Shown piece after piece: positions 15,436 to 24,020 of a stretch of 64,000 bases of DNA (the stretch's first letter is position 1; every line of letters begins with the position of its first letter). Position numbers and translations under genes: made by a program. The DNA lies in contig CACZFN010000003.1 in the NCBI GenBank assembly GCA_902780505.1, forward strand, positions 1 to 64,000. Reading direction: 5' to 3'. Below the pieces are notes generated by a model, which saw only the letters and a list, made by a program, of their open reading frames with translations, made no database searches and was not told where the DNA came from. Source of the DNA: an uncultured Ruminococcus sp. GTDB taxonomy: Bacteria > Bacillota > Clostridia > Oscillospirales > Ruminococcaceae.

Positions 15436-15870
15436 ATGAAGGTTTCTACCAAAGGCAGATACGCATTAAGAATGATGTACGATATGGCTGTCAACGATAA
15501 CGGCAGTGCCATACCGCTTAAAGATATTGCCAACAGACAGAGTATATCTATTAAATATTTAGAACAGATAGTTATACTTTTAAACCGTGCAGGGTTTGTA
15601 AAAAGCGTGCGCGGGGCACAGGGCGGCTATAGGCTCGCACACCCTGCAAGCTACTATACAGTGGGTATGATCCTTCGCCTGACCGAAGGCAGTATGGCAC
15701 CCGTTGCCTGCCTTGATGACGAAGTGAACCAGTGCCCCCGCGTGAATGAATGTCCTACACTTTTTGTGTGGGAAAAGCTTGATGCGGCTGTAAAAGAGGT
15801 TATCGACGGCATTACTTTACAGGATATAATAGACCACAGCCGTGAAATGACTATTGACTATAATATATAA
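15436..15870 (+). CDS. Rrf2 family transcriptional regulator (IscR/CymR type)
   Basis: 144-aa winged-helix regulator. MKVSTKGRYALRMMYDMA is the classic Rrf2 N-terminus, followed by the recognition region SISIKYLEQIVILLNRAGFV and the wing VRGAQGGYRLA. Three cysteines (CLDDEVNQCPRVNEC, about residues 92, 101 and 107) are spaced as in iron-sulfur-binding members, so Fe-S or redox sensing is likely. No cysteine desulfurase or isc/suf gene follows; the next genes are a MaoC hydratase and a hydrolase. GAAAGGAG lies 9 nt before the ATG. Confidence 0.9.
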   Translation: MKVSTKGRYALRMMYDMAVNDNGSAIPLKDIANRQSISIKYLEQIVILLNRAGFVKSVRGAQGGYRLAHPASYYTVGMILRLTEGSMAPVACLDDEVNQCPRVNECPTLFVWEKLDAAVKEVIDGITLQDIIDHSREMTIDYNI

Positions 15871-15879
15871 GGGTGTATC

Positions 15880-16320
15880 ATGTATTTTGAAGATATCGCT
15901 GTCGGGCAGAAGCTTGCCCTCCCGCCCGCAGAGGTCAATAAGGCCGAAATGGTGGGCTTTGCAAAGGAATATAACCCTGCCCCTGTCCATACCGACGAAA
16001 GCTTCGCCATTACCACAAGGGCAGGCAGACTTACTTCGTCCGGGGTGTATACGTTCCTGCTTATGTGGCGGGAATATGTAATAAACGACTTCGGCGGTGA
16101 GCAGACTCTTGCCGGCACAGCTATGCGCCTTGAATTTCTGCACCCCGTGTTTGCGGGTGACGTTTTATCGGGCGAAGCCTGTGTAACAGGCAAAAAAACA
16201 AGAAATGACTATAACGGTCTTGTTACTGTGAGAATTGATGTTTATAACAGCGATAAAAAGCTTGTCCTGACCTGTGAAAGCGATACGGTGGTCAAAAGAA
16301 AGAAGAACGATAGTGTATGA
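15880..16320 (+). CDS. MaoC-like (R)-hydratase/dehydratase
   Basis: 146-aa single hot-dog-fold protein. The hydratase motif is seen as EYNPAPVHTDESFA with the catalytic Asp replaced near the start but the His kept, followed by GRLTSSGVYT. It would act on enoyl-CoA or enoyl-ACP-type substrates, which are not identified here. The start lies 10 nt after the Rrf2 stop, behind AAGGGTG. The stop overlaps the next gene (ATGA). Confidence 0.82.
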   Translation: MYFEDIAVGQKLALPPAEVNKAEMVGFAKEYNPAPVHTDESFAITTRAGRLTSSGVYTFLLMWREYVINDFGGEQTLAGTAMRLEFLHPVFAGDVLSGEACVTGKKTRNDYNGLVTVRIDVYNSDKKLVLTCESDTVVKRKKNDSV

Positions 16321-16862
16321 AAAAGCTTTGTATACTGTTTTCGGGGATAGGTTATAACTGCTCAAGGCCGCTTTTGTATTACTCTGCACGCCTTGCAGAG
16401 AAAAAAGGCTATGAAGTCATAAGGCTTGACCTTGACGGCTTTGAAAAAGATGCCTTCGGTGATAATGAAAAGATAAGAAAGTGTGCTTCCCACGCCCTTT
16501 CACAAAGCCTCGAAAGGCTTGAAAGCGTGAAAACGGGCGATTACGAAAAAACTGTTCTTATCGGCAAAAGTATCGGCACCTATGCCGCACTCGGCGTAAA
16601 CGATACACTCGGGCTTAATGCACAATGTATACTGCTCACCCCTCTGCCTGTAAGCCTTGAACTCCCCTGCACCGGCGCATATGCTTTCCACGGCACAAGT
16701 GATAAATGGGCAGATACTTCCTTAATTAAAGCAAAATGCAGTGAAAGGCATATTAAGCTTTTTACCTTTGAAAACGCAAACCACTCCCTTGAAACAGGCG
16801 ATACACTAAACGATATAAAAAACCTTGAAAGCATTATCACAGCTTTAGACAGCATAATGTAA
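16317..16862 (+). CDS. Small alpha/beta hydrolase
   Basis: 181-aa cytoplasmic protein with an alpha/beta hydrolase layout: a beta strand plus FSGIGYN near the start, nucleophile elbow GKSIGT (Ser about 84), the acid in FHGTSDKWAD and the histidine in NANHSLE. All three triad residues can be placed. No substrate is evident. Its ATGA overlap with the MaoC gene suggests a joint function on thioester or ester substrates under Rrf2 control. Confidence 0.78.
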   Translation: MKKLCILFSGIGYNCSRPLLYYSARLAEKKGYEVIRLDLDGFEKDAFGDNEKIRKCASHALSQSLERLESVKTGDYEKTVLIGKSIGTYAALGVNDTLGLNAQCILLTPLPVSLELPCTGAYAFHGTSDKWADTSLIKAKCSERHIKLFTFENANHSLETGDTLNDIKNLESIITALDSIM

Positions 16863-16896
16863 ACAGCAGGTGCAATCCGTTTTGCACCTGCTGTTT
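16861..16896. terminator. Bidirectional terminator between hydrolase and tex
   Basis: Perfect 15-bp arms AAACAGCAGGTGCAA/TTGCACCTGCTGTTT with a 6-nt loop and T-tracts on both strands. It serves the convergent Rrf2 operon and tex. Confidence 0.92.
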
Positions 16897-16906
16897 TTAT
16901 ATATTC

Positions 16907-19054
16907 TCACTGCGCTACATTTTTCATGGTAAGCGATATCCTGCCCTTTTGTAAATCGACAGAAAGTACCTTGACTTTTACGATCTGCCCCACCTTTACT
17001 ACATCAAGCGGGTGTCTGACATAGTGGTCTGCAAGCTGTGATATGTGCACAAGCCCGTCCTCGTGTACGCCGATATCGACAAATGCGCCGAAATCTATTA
17101 CATTTCTTACCGTCCCGACAAGTTCCATGCCTTCTTTAAGGTCTTTGAGTTCCATTATATCTGCACTTCGCATAAGCGGGGGCGGCAGCTCGTCACGGGG
17201 ATCGCGCCCCGGCTTGATAAGCTCGGATATTATGTCATTAAGTGTCGGTATGCCCGCACCTGTCTGCTCGGAGATCGCTTTAATGCCTATCCGCTTTGCC
17301 CTGTCAGGCAGCTCGTCAAGTGCCCCGATATCAGTCAGGCTGTAGCCGCATTTTTCAAGAAGCGCCTTTGCATGGTCATAGCTTTCAGGGTGTACGGCTG
17401 TGTTGTCAAGCGGGTTCTTACCGTTTCTTACCCGCAGAAAGCCCGCACACTGTTCATAAGCCTTAGGCCCTAATTTAGACACCTTCAGAAGCTGCCTGCG
17501 GTCTGTAAACGAGCCGTTTTCTTCCCTGTATGTAACTATATTCTTTGCAATAGTCCTGCTTATGCCCGCTATATATGAAAGCAGCGAGTATGAAGCCGTA
17601 TTAAGGTCAACACCTACCGAGTTCACACAGTCCTCAACTACGCCCGAAAGCGCCTCGTCCATTCTTGCCTTTGGCATATCGTGCTGATACTGACCAACAC
17701 CTATTGCCTTGGGATCTATCTTTACAAGTTCTGCAAGCGGATCCTGCAATCTTCTTGCTATAGACACAGCCGAACGAAGTGAAGCATCATATTCGGGGAA
17801 TTCCTCCGCCGCAAGCTTTGATGCCGAATACACCGAAGCCCCCGCTTCGGATACTACCATATAAGATACCTGCTGCGGTATCTTGCCTATAAGCTGTGCT
17901 GCAAACTGCTCCGTTTCCCTTGATGCGGTGCCGTTGCCGATAGCTATCGCAGTAACACCGTACTTGCTTATAAATCCCGATATTATGCGCTCTGCCTTCG
18001 GTATGTCCTTTCTCGGCGGGGTGATGTAAATTATAGTTGTATCAAGCACCTTGCCTGTTTCATCAACTACAGCACACTTGCAGCCGTGTGCATACCCCGG
18101 ATCAAGCCCGAGTGTCACCTTGCCCTTGACAGGCGGCTGCATAAGCAGCTGACGGAGATTAGATGAAAACACCTTTATAGCGCCCTCCTGTGCGGCTTCC
18201 GAAAGTGTATTCCTTATTTCTCGCTCTATCGACGGAAAGATAAGCCTTTTATAGCTGTCCCTCGCGGCAAGTTCTACAAGCTCTGCACACCTGCCCACGC
18301 CTTTTTTGAACCTGCTGACTACCGCACGCTCACCGGCGCCTTCGGGCAGAACTATGCTGACTTTCAGTTTGCCTTCCTTTTCTCCCCTGTCAATAGCAAG
18401 CACCCTGTGCCCCGCTATTTTTGAAACGCTTTCAGAAAACTCATAGTAATTATCATAGACCGTCTTTTCGCTTTCATCGACAGCTGCGCTTACTACTTTG
18501 CCAATATCCGTAAACAGTGTCCTTAAATACTTTCTCAGTTCTGCATTGTCGGAAATATCTTCGGCTATTATATCCATAGCCCCCTGCAATACTGCGGCAG
18601 TATCTGCAAGCTCTTTTTCCTCGTCGATATATTTTTCGGCTTCGGTGTCGGGTTCAGTGTTTTCCTGTGCCATTATAAGCTCTGCAAGCGGTTCAAGCCC
18701 CTTTTCCCTTGCAACGGACGCCCTTGTGCGCCGCTTCTGCTTATACGGCATATATATATCCTCTGCTTCGACAAGTGTCATAGCTTTATCGATTGCCGCC
18801 ATAAGTTCATCGGTCATCTTGCCCTGCTCGGTTATGGAATTTGTTATTTCCTCTTTCCTTTTTTCAAGATTGCGCAGATAACTGAGCCTGTCAGAAAGCT
18901 CTCTTAACTGCGTATCGTCAAGCGAGCCTGTTACTTCCTTGCGGTATCTTGCGATAAAAGGTATTGTTGCCCCTTCATCAAGCAGAGAAACAGCATTTAC
19001 TACCTGTTCCTCCTTCAATCCCTGCTCGGCGGCGATTATCTTATTGATCTCCAT
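16907..19054 (-). CDS. tex: Tex-type S1 RNA-binding transcription accessory protein
   Basis: 715-aa Tex homologue of normal length. It has the N-terminal helical domain (VNAVSLLDEGATIPFIARYR), the YqgF/RNase H-like core (VTLGLDPGYAHGCKCAVVD), helix-hairpin-helix repeats (LNTASYSLLSYIAGI) and a C-terminal S1 domain (VGTVRNVIDFGAFVDIGVH). Tex binds nucleic acids and influences transcription and RNA handling. AAGGAGAAGGAAT precedes the ATG. The leader carries a parS-like palindrome. Confidence 0.96.
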   Translation of the reverse strand: MEINKIIAAEQGLKEEQVVNAVSLLDEGATIPFIARYRKEVTGSLDDTQLRELSDRLSYLRNLEKRKEEITNSITEQGKMTDELMAAIDKAMTLVEAEDIYMPYKQKRRTRASVAREKGLEPLAELIMAQENTEPDTEAEKYIDEEKELADTAAVLQGAMDIIAEDISDNAELRKYLRTLFTDIGKVVSAAVDESEKTVYDNYYEFSESVSKIAGHRVLAIDRGEKEGKLKVSIVLPEGAGERAVVSRFKKGVGRCAELVELAARDSYKRLIFPSIEREIRNTLSEAAQEGAIKVFSSNLRQLLMQPPVKGKVTLGLDPGYAHGCKCAVVDETGKVLDTTIIYITPPRKDIPKAERIISGFISKYGVTAIAIGNGTASRETEQFAAQLIGKIPQQVSYMVVSEAGASVYSASKLAAEEFPEYDASLRSAVSIARRLQDPLAELVKIDPKAIGVGQYQHDMPKARMDEALSGVVEDCVNSVGVDLNTASYSLLSYIAGISRTIAKNIVTYREENGSFTDRRQLLKVSKLGPKAYEQCAGFLRVRNGKNPLDNTAVHPESYDHAKALLEKCGYSLTDIGALDELPDRAKRIGIKAISEQTGAGIPTLNDIISELIKPGRDPRDELPPPLMRSADIMELKDLKEGMELVGTVRNVIDFGAFVDIGVHEDGLVHISQLADHYVRHPLDVVKVGQIVKVKVLSVDLQKGRISLTMKNVAQ

Positions 19055-19094
19055 ATTCCTTCTCCTTTGCTGAGTGTCCGGCTTTCAGAACAAA

Positions 19095-19110
19095 TGTTCC
19101 ACGTGGAACA
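19095..19110. promoter_or_regulatory. parS-like ParB binding site
   Basis: TGTTCCACGTGGAACA is a perfect palindrome (the symmetry extends to 20 bp, 19093-19112). It fits the universal parS consensus TGTTYCACGTGRAACA bound by ParB/Spo0J. It sits in the tex leader, between promoter and start codon. parS sites usually cluster within the origin-proximal part of the chromosome, so this would place the window near oriC. The match is direct; function is inferred. Confidence 0.8.
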
Positions 19111-19133
19111 TTATACCCGAAAGCAGCATTACA

Positions 19134-19162
19134 ATTATACCACAACAGCACAAAAAAAGCAA
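19134..19162 (-). promoter_or_regulatory. Promoter of tex
   Basis: TTGCTT (19157-19162), 17 nt, TATAAT (19134-19139). A second TATAAT at about 19110-19115 borders the parS site but lacks a spaced -35 box. Confidence 0.65.
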
Positions 19163-19217
19163 GCCCGATCCGCGAAAGCACGCTGTTTACGTCTTAGTGC
19201 GGTGTTGCTTTAAGAGT

Positions 19218-19408
19218 TCAGAATATCTGAAAGCCCAACACACCTGCTATGGCAAGCACTCCGCCGAGTAAATTCGCATCAGAATGCTGCTCACGCCTGA
19301 TAAGCCCGATAACAAACAGCGTCACCAGTATCATAGGCTGTATCAGCGAGTAGTTTGCAAGGCTTATGGCTATGACAGCATTTTCTGTCAGCATTCCTGC
19401 GGTGTTGC
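19218..19408 (-). pseudogene. C-terminal fragment of an EamA/DMT-type transporter
   Basis: The frame GNTAGMLTENAVIAISLANY and then SLIQPMILVTLFVIGLIRRE ends in LLGGVLAIAGVLGFQIF. It matches the last two or three helices of drug/metabolite transporters (EamA type). About 80% of such a gene is missing, and the fragment joins unrelated coding debris at about 19409. It is not expected to be functional. Confidence 0.65.
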
Positions 19409-19579
19409 CTAAACAAACAACGTGCATACCCCTGTACTGCGGTAGTATTCTATCAGACGCCCGATATCTTGTCGGGTGCAGTGAAGCTTTTCTGCAAGAC
19501 AGTCAATGCAGAAAAATTCATCAGCGCCACGGTTTATCAGCTTGCGGTTATACGCCGAGATAGAAAAACCACGGCGAAG
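19409..19579 (-). pseudogene. Unrecognised 3' gene fragment with a CxxC motif
   Basis: In-frame text directly after the stop of the next gene: SAYNRKLINRGADEFFCIDC, then LAEKLHCTRQDIGRLIEYYR up to a TAG. The composition and the FFCIDCLAEKL motif look like real protein, perhaps a small zinc-binding or helix-turn-helix domain, but there is no start codon. It is spliced to the transporter fragment, so the interval records at least two deletions. Confidence 0.5.
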
Positions 19580-20365
19580 CTAAACTGTAAAATGAACTGT
19601 TTTGACCGGCAGGTGAATATCGTTCCCGTCTTCGGTCTGACAGTAAAACTCAAACTCCGCCCTGTACTCCCCCGCAAAGAAAACCGTGTGGTAAGCCTGC
19701 TCGTCAAGGGCGAGCACTTCGGGGGTTTCGGTGTAGTCAGCCCGGTCGTCCTCGGGGGATAGGATATCGTGCTCAGGCAATATTTTCAGTTCCACGGCAT
19801 CAGAACTGCCATAATAGAGCGTCGGCATACCTGACAGGTGCATAAACAGCGGTGCATTCTCTGTCAGGTATATTTCAAATTCCAGCCTGCCGCCGTTTTT
19901 GCCTTTATAATTTACTATTACCTGTTCGCTGTAATAACTGTAAAACTGCTTCTTGTATTCTTCACTTTTAAGGCGTTTATATGTCAATACACCCGCAAGA
20001 ATTATAAGGCCCGCTGCAATTGCTGCTGCCGCTGTACATTTCATATACTTAAAAAGAGCCCCGCCGCTTTTTATGTACGCACAAACCTTTTCCTCTACCC
20101 TTGCGCGTTCTTCACGGGTAAGCCTGTAGCTTTTAAGGTCATATGCCCCGCGCTTTAACCAGCCGCTGCGCCTTGCTATGCTCAGCATATACCTGTAAGC
20201 GCAGCTTCTGCCCTTTTTAAAGCGGCAGACATCACTGTATTTATCAAGCAGCACACAAAGCCTGTCTTCGCCCTCGCTGCGCCTGATGCCGCTGCACATA
20301 AGGGTAGAAAACAATTCATTTCCGCCGTAATCAAGGAATTCCTTTATCCTGCCTGCTTTGTCCAT
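19580..20365 (-). CDS. Hypothetical single-pass membrane protein
   Basis: 261 aa, not recognised. Residues 1-107 are basic and helical (cytoplasmic), one membrane helix spans about 108-128 (YMKCTAAAAIAAGLIILAGV), and residues 130-261 form a beta-rich extracytoplasmic domain. The layout resembles anti-sigma or regulatory membrane proteins, but no zinc motif or sigma gene is present. AGGAGGG stands 7 nt before the ATG, and the gene starts 3 nt after the MutS-like stop, so it is probably the second gene of that operon. Confidence 0.65.
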   Translation of the reverse strand: MDKAGRIKEFLDYGGNELFSTLMCSGIRRSEGEDRLCVLLDKYSDVCRFKKGRSCAYRYMLSIARRSGWLKRGAYDLKSYRLTREERARVEEKVCAYIKSGGALFKYMKCTAAAAIAAGLIILAGVLTYKRLKSEEYKKQFYSYYSEQVIVNYKGKNGGRLEFEIYLTENAPLFMHLSGMPTLYYGSSDAVELKILPEHDILSPEDDRADYTETPEVLALDEQAYHTVFFAGEYRAEFEFYCQTEDGNDIHLPVKTVHFTV

Positions 20366-20368
20366 ACG

Positions 20369-22006
20369 CTAAGCCCTCCTGATATCGTCAGCTGTTGCAC
20401 CGAACCGGCGGTATATCGTCATGGCAAGGCTTTCGCCCGACGGCGGCTGAGCAGTTATCCTGTAAAGCCTTTTTTCATTTTCATCTGTTTCACTGACAAG
20501 GCTTGCAAGAGTGCTCGGGTAGTTTTTGCGGTTTATTCTCTCAAATTCGTTATAAAGCCCTGTAAGGTGGGTAACATAGATGCCCCTTACCCCTGCCGCT
20601 GCAAAAAGTTCACAGTGTATAGCGGATATCTTCATACATTCTTCGGGGGTGGTGCTCTGGAGTGATTCATTAAGTATCACAAGGCTGTGGCTTGTCATAC
20701 TGACGGCTATTTTTTTCAGTTCCTTTATTTCCACTGTAAAGCGGCTTGTGTCTATGCCCGTCTGCTCGGACTTAGGGAAGTGTGTAAACACATTATCGCA
20801 CACTGACACTTCCGCATACTCCGCAGGAACAAAAAGCCCCGCCTGTGCGAGGACCTGACAAACAGCCGCCGCCCTTGCAAAAGTCGTCTTGCCGCCGTTG
20901 TTTGCGCCTGTAAGCATAAATATACGTGCTTTTTCATCAAGTGTAAGGTCATTTATCATAAGCCTGTTTTTAAGTGCCTGAGCAGGATATTTTAAGACAA
21001 GTTCTTTGTAAAGGCAAAGGTCAAACGCACCTTTGAGCTTTGTTTTTCTTTTTTCCATCGGCAGTAATTTCGGGCGGCAGAATTTCATTCCGCGAACTGA
21101 TGCATTTTTTACAAGCATAGCCGCACCCTCATAAAAATCAAGCTGGTGTTCAAGTTCGGATATATCCGAAAAGAAGCTTTTCTGATAGCCTGCCAGTGCT
21201 GATGATATCCTTTTGGCATAGGCGGCGGTATATTCACTGAGTTCTCTGAAAAGTGCGGTGTCGATATCTGCGGGGGCGTGTCTTGTAAGTGAACTTAAAT
21301 GTTCCTCACCCTCAAAGCATTCCTGCCCCATGACCTGCCCGAAGACAAGCCTTTCTATAACATTTCCCTTAGGATATATCTTATCATATGAAACCTCCAT
21401 CAGCCCTGCCGAATCGGGTATCATAGCCGCATCAAAGTTTATGCCGACTTTTACGCTTCTTATCGTTTTTGAAAAGATCTCTTTGAGCTCACTCAGATCC
21501 TTATCAATATTCTTGAATTCTTCACTTTGCGGCAATGCCTTAAAAAACTCAAACAGTCCCCTTACGGCTCCCGACTTTATATTTCCGCTTATACGGCTGT
21601 AGATATCATTTATCCTGCCTATCGCATCAAGGTATGACAGGAGAAAATCAGAACGTTCTTTGATCTCATAGAATGCATTTACATCTGTATCGCCGTGCCC
21701 GGTGAAATATGTATGTGAAAGTTCGTTTACCACCCTGCGCAGATTTTCACGAAGTTCGGGATTATTTATAAAATCCTCAAGACAGTCAAGGCGATAGTTT
21801 ATCGTGTCAATGTCTGTGCAGAGTTCCTCACAAAGCTTTAAAAGCATATCCCCGCCGGATAGCGAGAACAGGCTTTTTATACTTTCCATTTTCAGGTCTG
21901 ACATAAAGTCTGTGCCGCTATTTCTTATTTCTTCGCGCCTTTTCTGAGCCGACTGCCTTGCTTGGCGGTCAGGGTAGAAAAGGTCAATATGGTCTGTTAT
22001 CCGCAT
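20369..22006 (-). CDS. MutS-like ATPase lacking the mismatch-recognition domain
   Basis: 545-aa protein with MutS core helices and a C-terminal MutS ATPase: Walker A TGANNGGKTTFARA, an aromatic-rich N-loop region (NVFTHFPKSEQ) and a Walker B-like VILNESLQSTTPEE, where the usual Asp before Glu is Asn. The N-terminal mismatch-binding domain I is absent, as in MutS-related families that act on branched or recombining DNA rather than mismatches. The ATG at 22006 has AAAGGGGG upstream; a longer frame to 22090 overlaps the promoter. Function is inferred from family only. Confidence 0.82.
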   Translation of the reverse strand: MRITDHIDLFYPDRQARQSAQKRREEIRNSGTDFMSDLKMESIKSLFSLSGGDMLLKLCEELCTDIDTINYRLDCLEDFINNPELRENLRRVVNELSHTYFTGHGDTDVNAFYEIKERSDFLLSYLDAIGRINDIYSRISGNIKSGAVRGLFEFFKALPQSEEFKNIDKDLSELKEIFSKTIRSVKVGINFDAAMIPDSAGLMEVSYDKIYPKGNVIERLVFGQVMGQECFEGEEHLSSLTRHAPADIDTALFRELSEYTAAYAKRISSALAGYQKSFFSDISELEHQLDFYEGAAMLVKNASVRGMKFCRPKLLPMEKRKTKLKGAFDLCLYKELVLKYPAQALKNRLMINDLTLDEKARIFMLTGANNGGKTTFARAAAVCQVLAQAGLFVPAEYAEVSVCDNVFTHFPKSEQTGIDTSRFTVEIKELKKIAVSMTSHSLVILNESLQSTTPEECMKISAIHCELFAAAGVRGIYVTHLTGLYNEFERINRKNYPSTLASLVSETDENEKRLYRITAQPPSGESLAMTIYRRFGATADDIRRA

Positions 22007-22029
22007 AAAATTGCCCCCTTTTAAGACAG

Positions 22030-22060
22030 ATGATACACTCTGCCCTAAGGGAAGTGTCAA
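22030..22060 (-). promoter_or_regulatory. Possible promoter of the MutS-like gene
   Basis: TTGACA (22055-22060) and TATCAT (22030-22035) with a long 19-nt spacer. Confidence 0.4.
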
Positions 22061-22189
22061 GGGCATAAAGCAAAAATCAGCAAAGCGCACAAATCATGGC
22101 GAACGGATTTGTGAAAATCCACAACAAGGTGCTATCTCTCCGGATGTATGGCGTTTTATATAAAAATTATTAAAGTTTGACGCTCGCTC

Positions 22190-22218
22190 TTGACATATTT
22201 GTCAAACTGTGCTATAAT
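22190..22218 (+). promoter_or_regulatory. Promoter of the dockerin protein gene
   Basis: TTGACA, 17 nt, TATAAT, followed by GAAAGGA 11 nt before the preferred ATG. Confidence 0.88.
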
Positions 22219-22256
22219 ATAATTTGGTATAATATGTATGAAAGGATATGCTGTTT

Positions 22257-24020
22257 ATGAAAAAGATTATTTCCTGTGCTGCTGCACTGGCGGTCGTTTT
22301 AAGCTTTTCGGCAAATGCCCTGCCGCAGGGTGAAGGTGTAATTCCCGATATACAGACGGTTTTTGCGGCTTCGCCGACTATCAATGCCACCGAGGCTACT
22401 ATATACGGGATGAGCTCCGACTATGAAGACACGCTGACTATGCCGAGCAATACAACCTTTCAGATAAAGGTAAGCGGTGCCAAAAGTGTAAAATACAGCG
22501 TTAAAAGCGGCAGCACTGCATCAGTAGACAGCAGCGGTCTTGTCAGTGTAAGCTACACCACATGGTACTGGTATGGTAACAGGGCAACTACTGCCAAGCC
22601 TGATGATATGACAGGCATCACGGTGGAACGCTCTATGTACGAGGGCGATACCGTTATAAACGTCAATGCAGACGGGACTGTTTTTACCGTGACCGTACAC
22701 GTAAAGGACTATTCAAACGAATATGCAGACAAAGTGATAGATGACTACATAAAGAAAAACATCACAAGCGGTATGACAGATTATGAAAAGGTATGTGCAG
22801 CTGCAAAAATGGCGGCGGATTACAATTACGATTACCGTTATCAGTCATATCAGGATATGATAATCCACGGCGGCGGTGACTGCTGGGCAAGCACAAACCT
22901 TATCATAGCAGTTACAAAGAGGCTTGGCTTTGATGCGTGGATAAGAAACGGCAACCGGGACGCCGGTGCGGGCAGCGGTCACAGGAACGCACTTGTAGAG
23001 GGCAAGGACGGAAAGCTTTACGAAGCCGAAGCAGGATACGGCGTCGCAGCCCCGAGGCCTTATAATGTAAAAGAGCGCACAAGCCTTTTTTCAACAAGGA
23101 CAAACTACACATACGGCGGGCTGGAGGTTTACCAGTATGACGGCAAGGAAATCCCCGAAACGCTTGAAGTGCCGGCGGAGATAGACGGCAAGCCTGTAGT
23201 TTCTATCGGCAGCAAATTCCTTTACAGCGAGCATGACATAAAGAAGGTGATTTTACCCGAAAGCATAAAGAATATAGGCAATTATGCCTTCTTTGACATG
23301 AAAAAGCTTGAGGAGATAAACATCCCCGCATCACTTGAGCAGGCAGGCTATGAAATATTCACGCATGACGGTGAATTAAAGACGGTAAATGTCGGGAAGG
23401 GCTGCATATACACCTATGAAAACGGTTCGTTCTACAGTGAAAAGGCTAAAACTGCAAACGGGTGCTATTTAGCGCAAAGCTACAGTATCCCCGACAGCAT
23501 TACGACAATAATGAACTATGCATACTTTTACAACACTAAAGTCAAGACTGCTGTTATCAGCAAGAATGTCACCGACATACAGGAAGGCGGCTTTGCAAAC
23601 TGTTCTTCATTACGGTATGTAAAGATAAACGGTGCGGCTAAACTCGGGCAGTATGCTTTTGCAGGCAACAGCAAGCTTGCACGCATTGTTATACCAAAAG
23701 ACGTGACAGAAATAGGCACGGACGTTTTCCATTCTGATGAAAACCTTACGATATATACCGAAAAAGGCTCGGCTGCCGATACATATGCATCACAAAACAG
23801 CATAAAGGTAAAATACTTTGATGAACTTAAAGCAGGAGATGTAAACAACGACGGAAGTGTAAACATGAAAGACCTCACCCTTTTGCAGCAGTACCTCGCA
23901 CAGTGGGACGTAGATGCCGATGAATACACAGGCGACGTAAACAAGGACGACAGTATCACTATGTCAGACCTTACCCGTATGCAACAGTACCTTGCAGGGT
24001 GGGAAGTTACACTTGAATAA
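22257..24020 (+). CDS. Secreted transglutaminase-like/LRR protein with type I dockerin
   Basis: 587-aa exported protein. A signal peptide (MKKIISCAAALAVVLSFSAN) is followed by an Ig-like region (about 40-150), a transglutaminase/cysteine-protease-like domain with GGGDCWAST (Cys about 208) and GSGHRNALVEG (His about 242), BspA-type leucine-rich repeats (about 300-520, e.g. IKNIGNYAFFDMKKLEEINI) and a C-terminal dockerin (about 528-583) with the two repeats GDVNNDGSVNMKDLTLLQQY and GDVNKDDSITMSDLTRMQQY. Dockerins bind cohesins on scaffoldins, so it should be a cellulosome-type component. The ATG at 22257 is preferred to 22248 because of ribosome-site spacing. A dockerin-borne transglutaminase-like domain may cut or cross-link proteins rather than glycans. 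Confidence 0.9.
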   Translation: MKKIISCAAALAVVLSFSANALPQGEGVIPDIQTVFAASPTINATEATIYGMSSDYEDTLTMPSNTTFQIKVSGAKSVKYSVKSGSTASVDSSGLVSVSYTTWYWYGNRATTAKPDDMTGITVERSMYEGDTVINVNADGTVFTVTVHVKDYSNEYADKVIDDYIKKNITSGMTDYEKVCAAAKMAADYNYDYRYQSYQDMIIHGGGDCWASTNLIIAVTKRLGFDAWIRNGNRDAGAGSGHRNALVEGKDGKLYEAEAGYGVAAPRPYNVKERTSLFSTRTNYTYGGLEVYQYDGKEIPETLEVPAEIDGKPVVSIGSKFLYSEHDIKKVILPESIKNIGNYAFFDMKKLEEINIPASLEQAGYEIFTHDGELKTVNVGKGCIYTYENGSFYSEKAKTANGCYLAQSYSIPDSITTIMNYAYFYNTKVKTAVISKNVTDIQEGGFANCSSLRYVKINGAAKLGQYAFAGNSKLARIVIPKDVTEIGTDVFHSDENLTIYTEKGSAADTYASQNSIKVKYFDELKAGDVNNDGSVNMKDLTLLQQYLAQWDVDADEYTGDVNKDDSITMSDLTRMQQYLAGWEVTLE

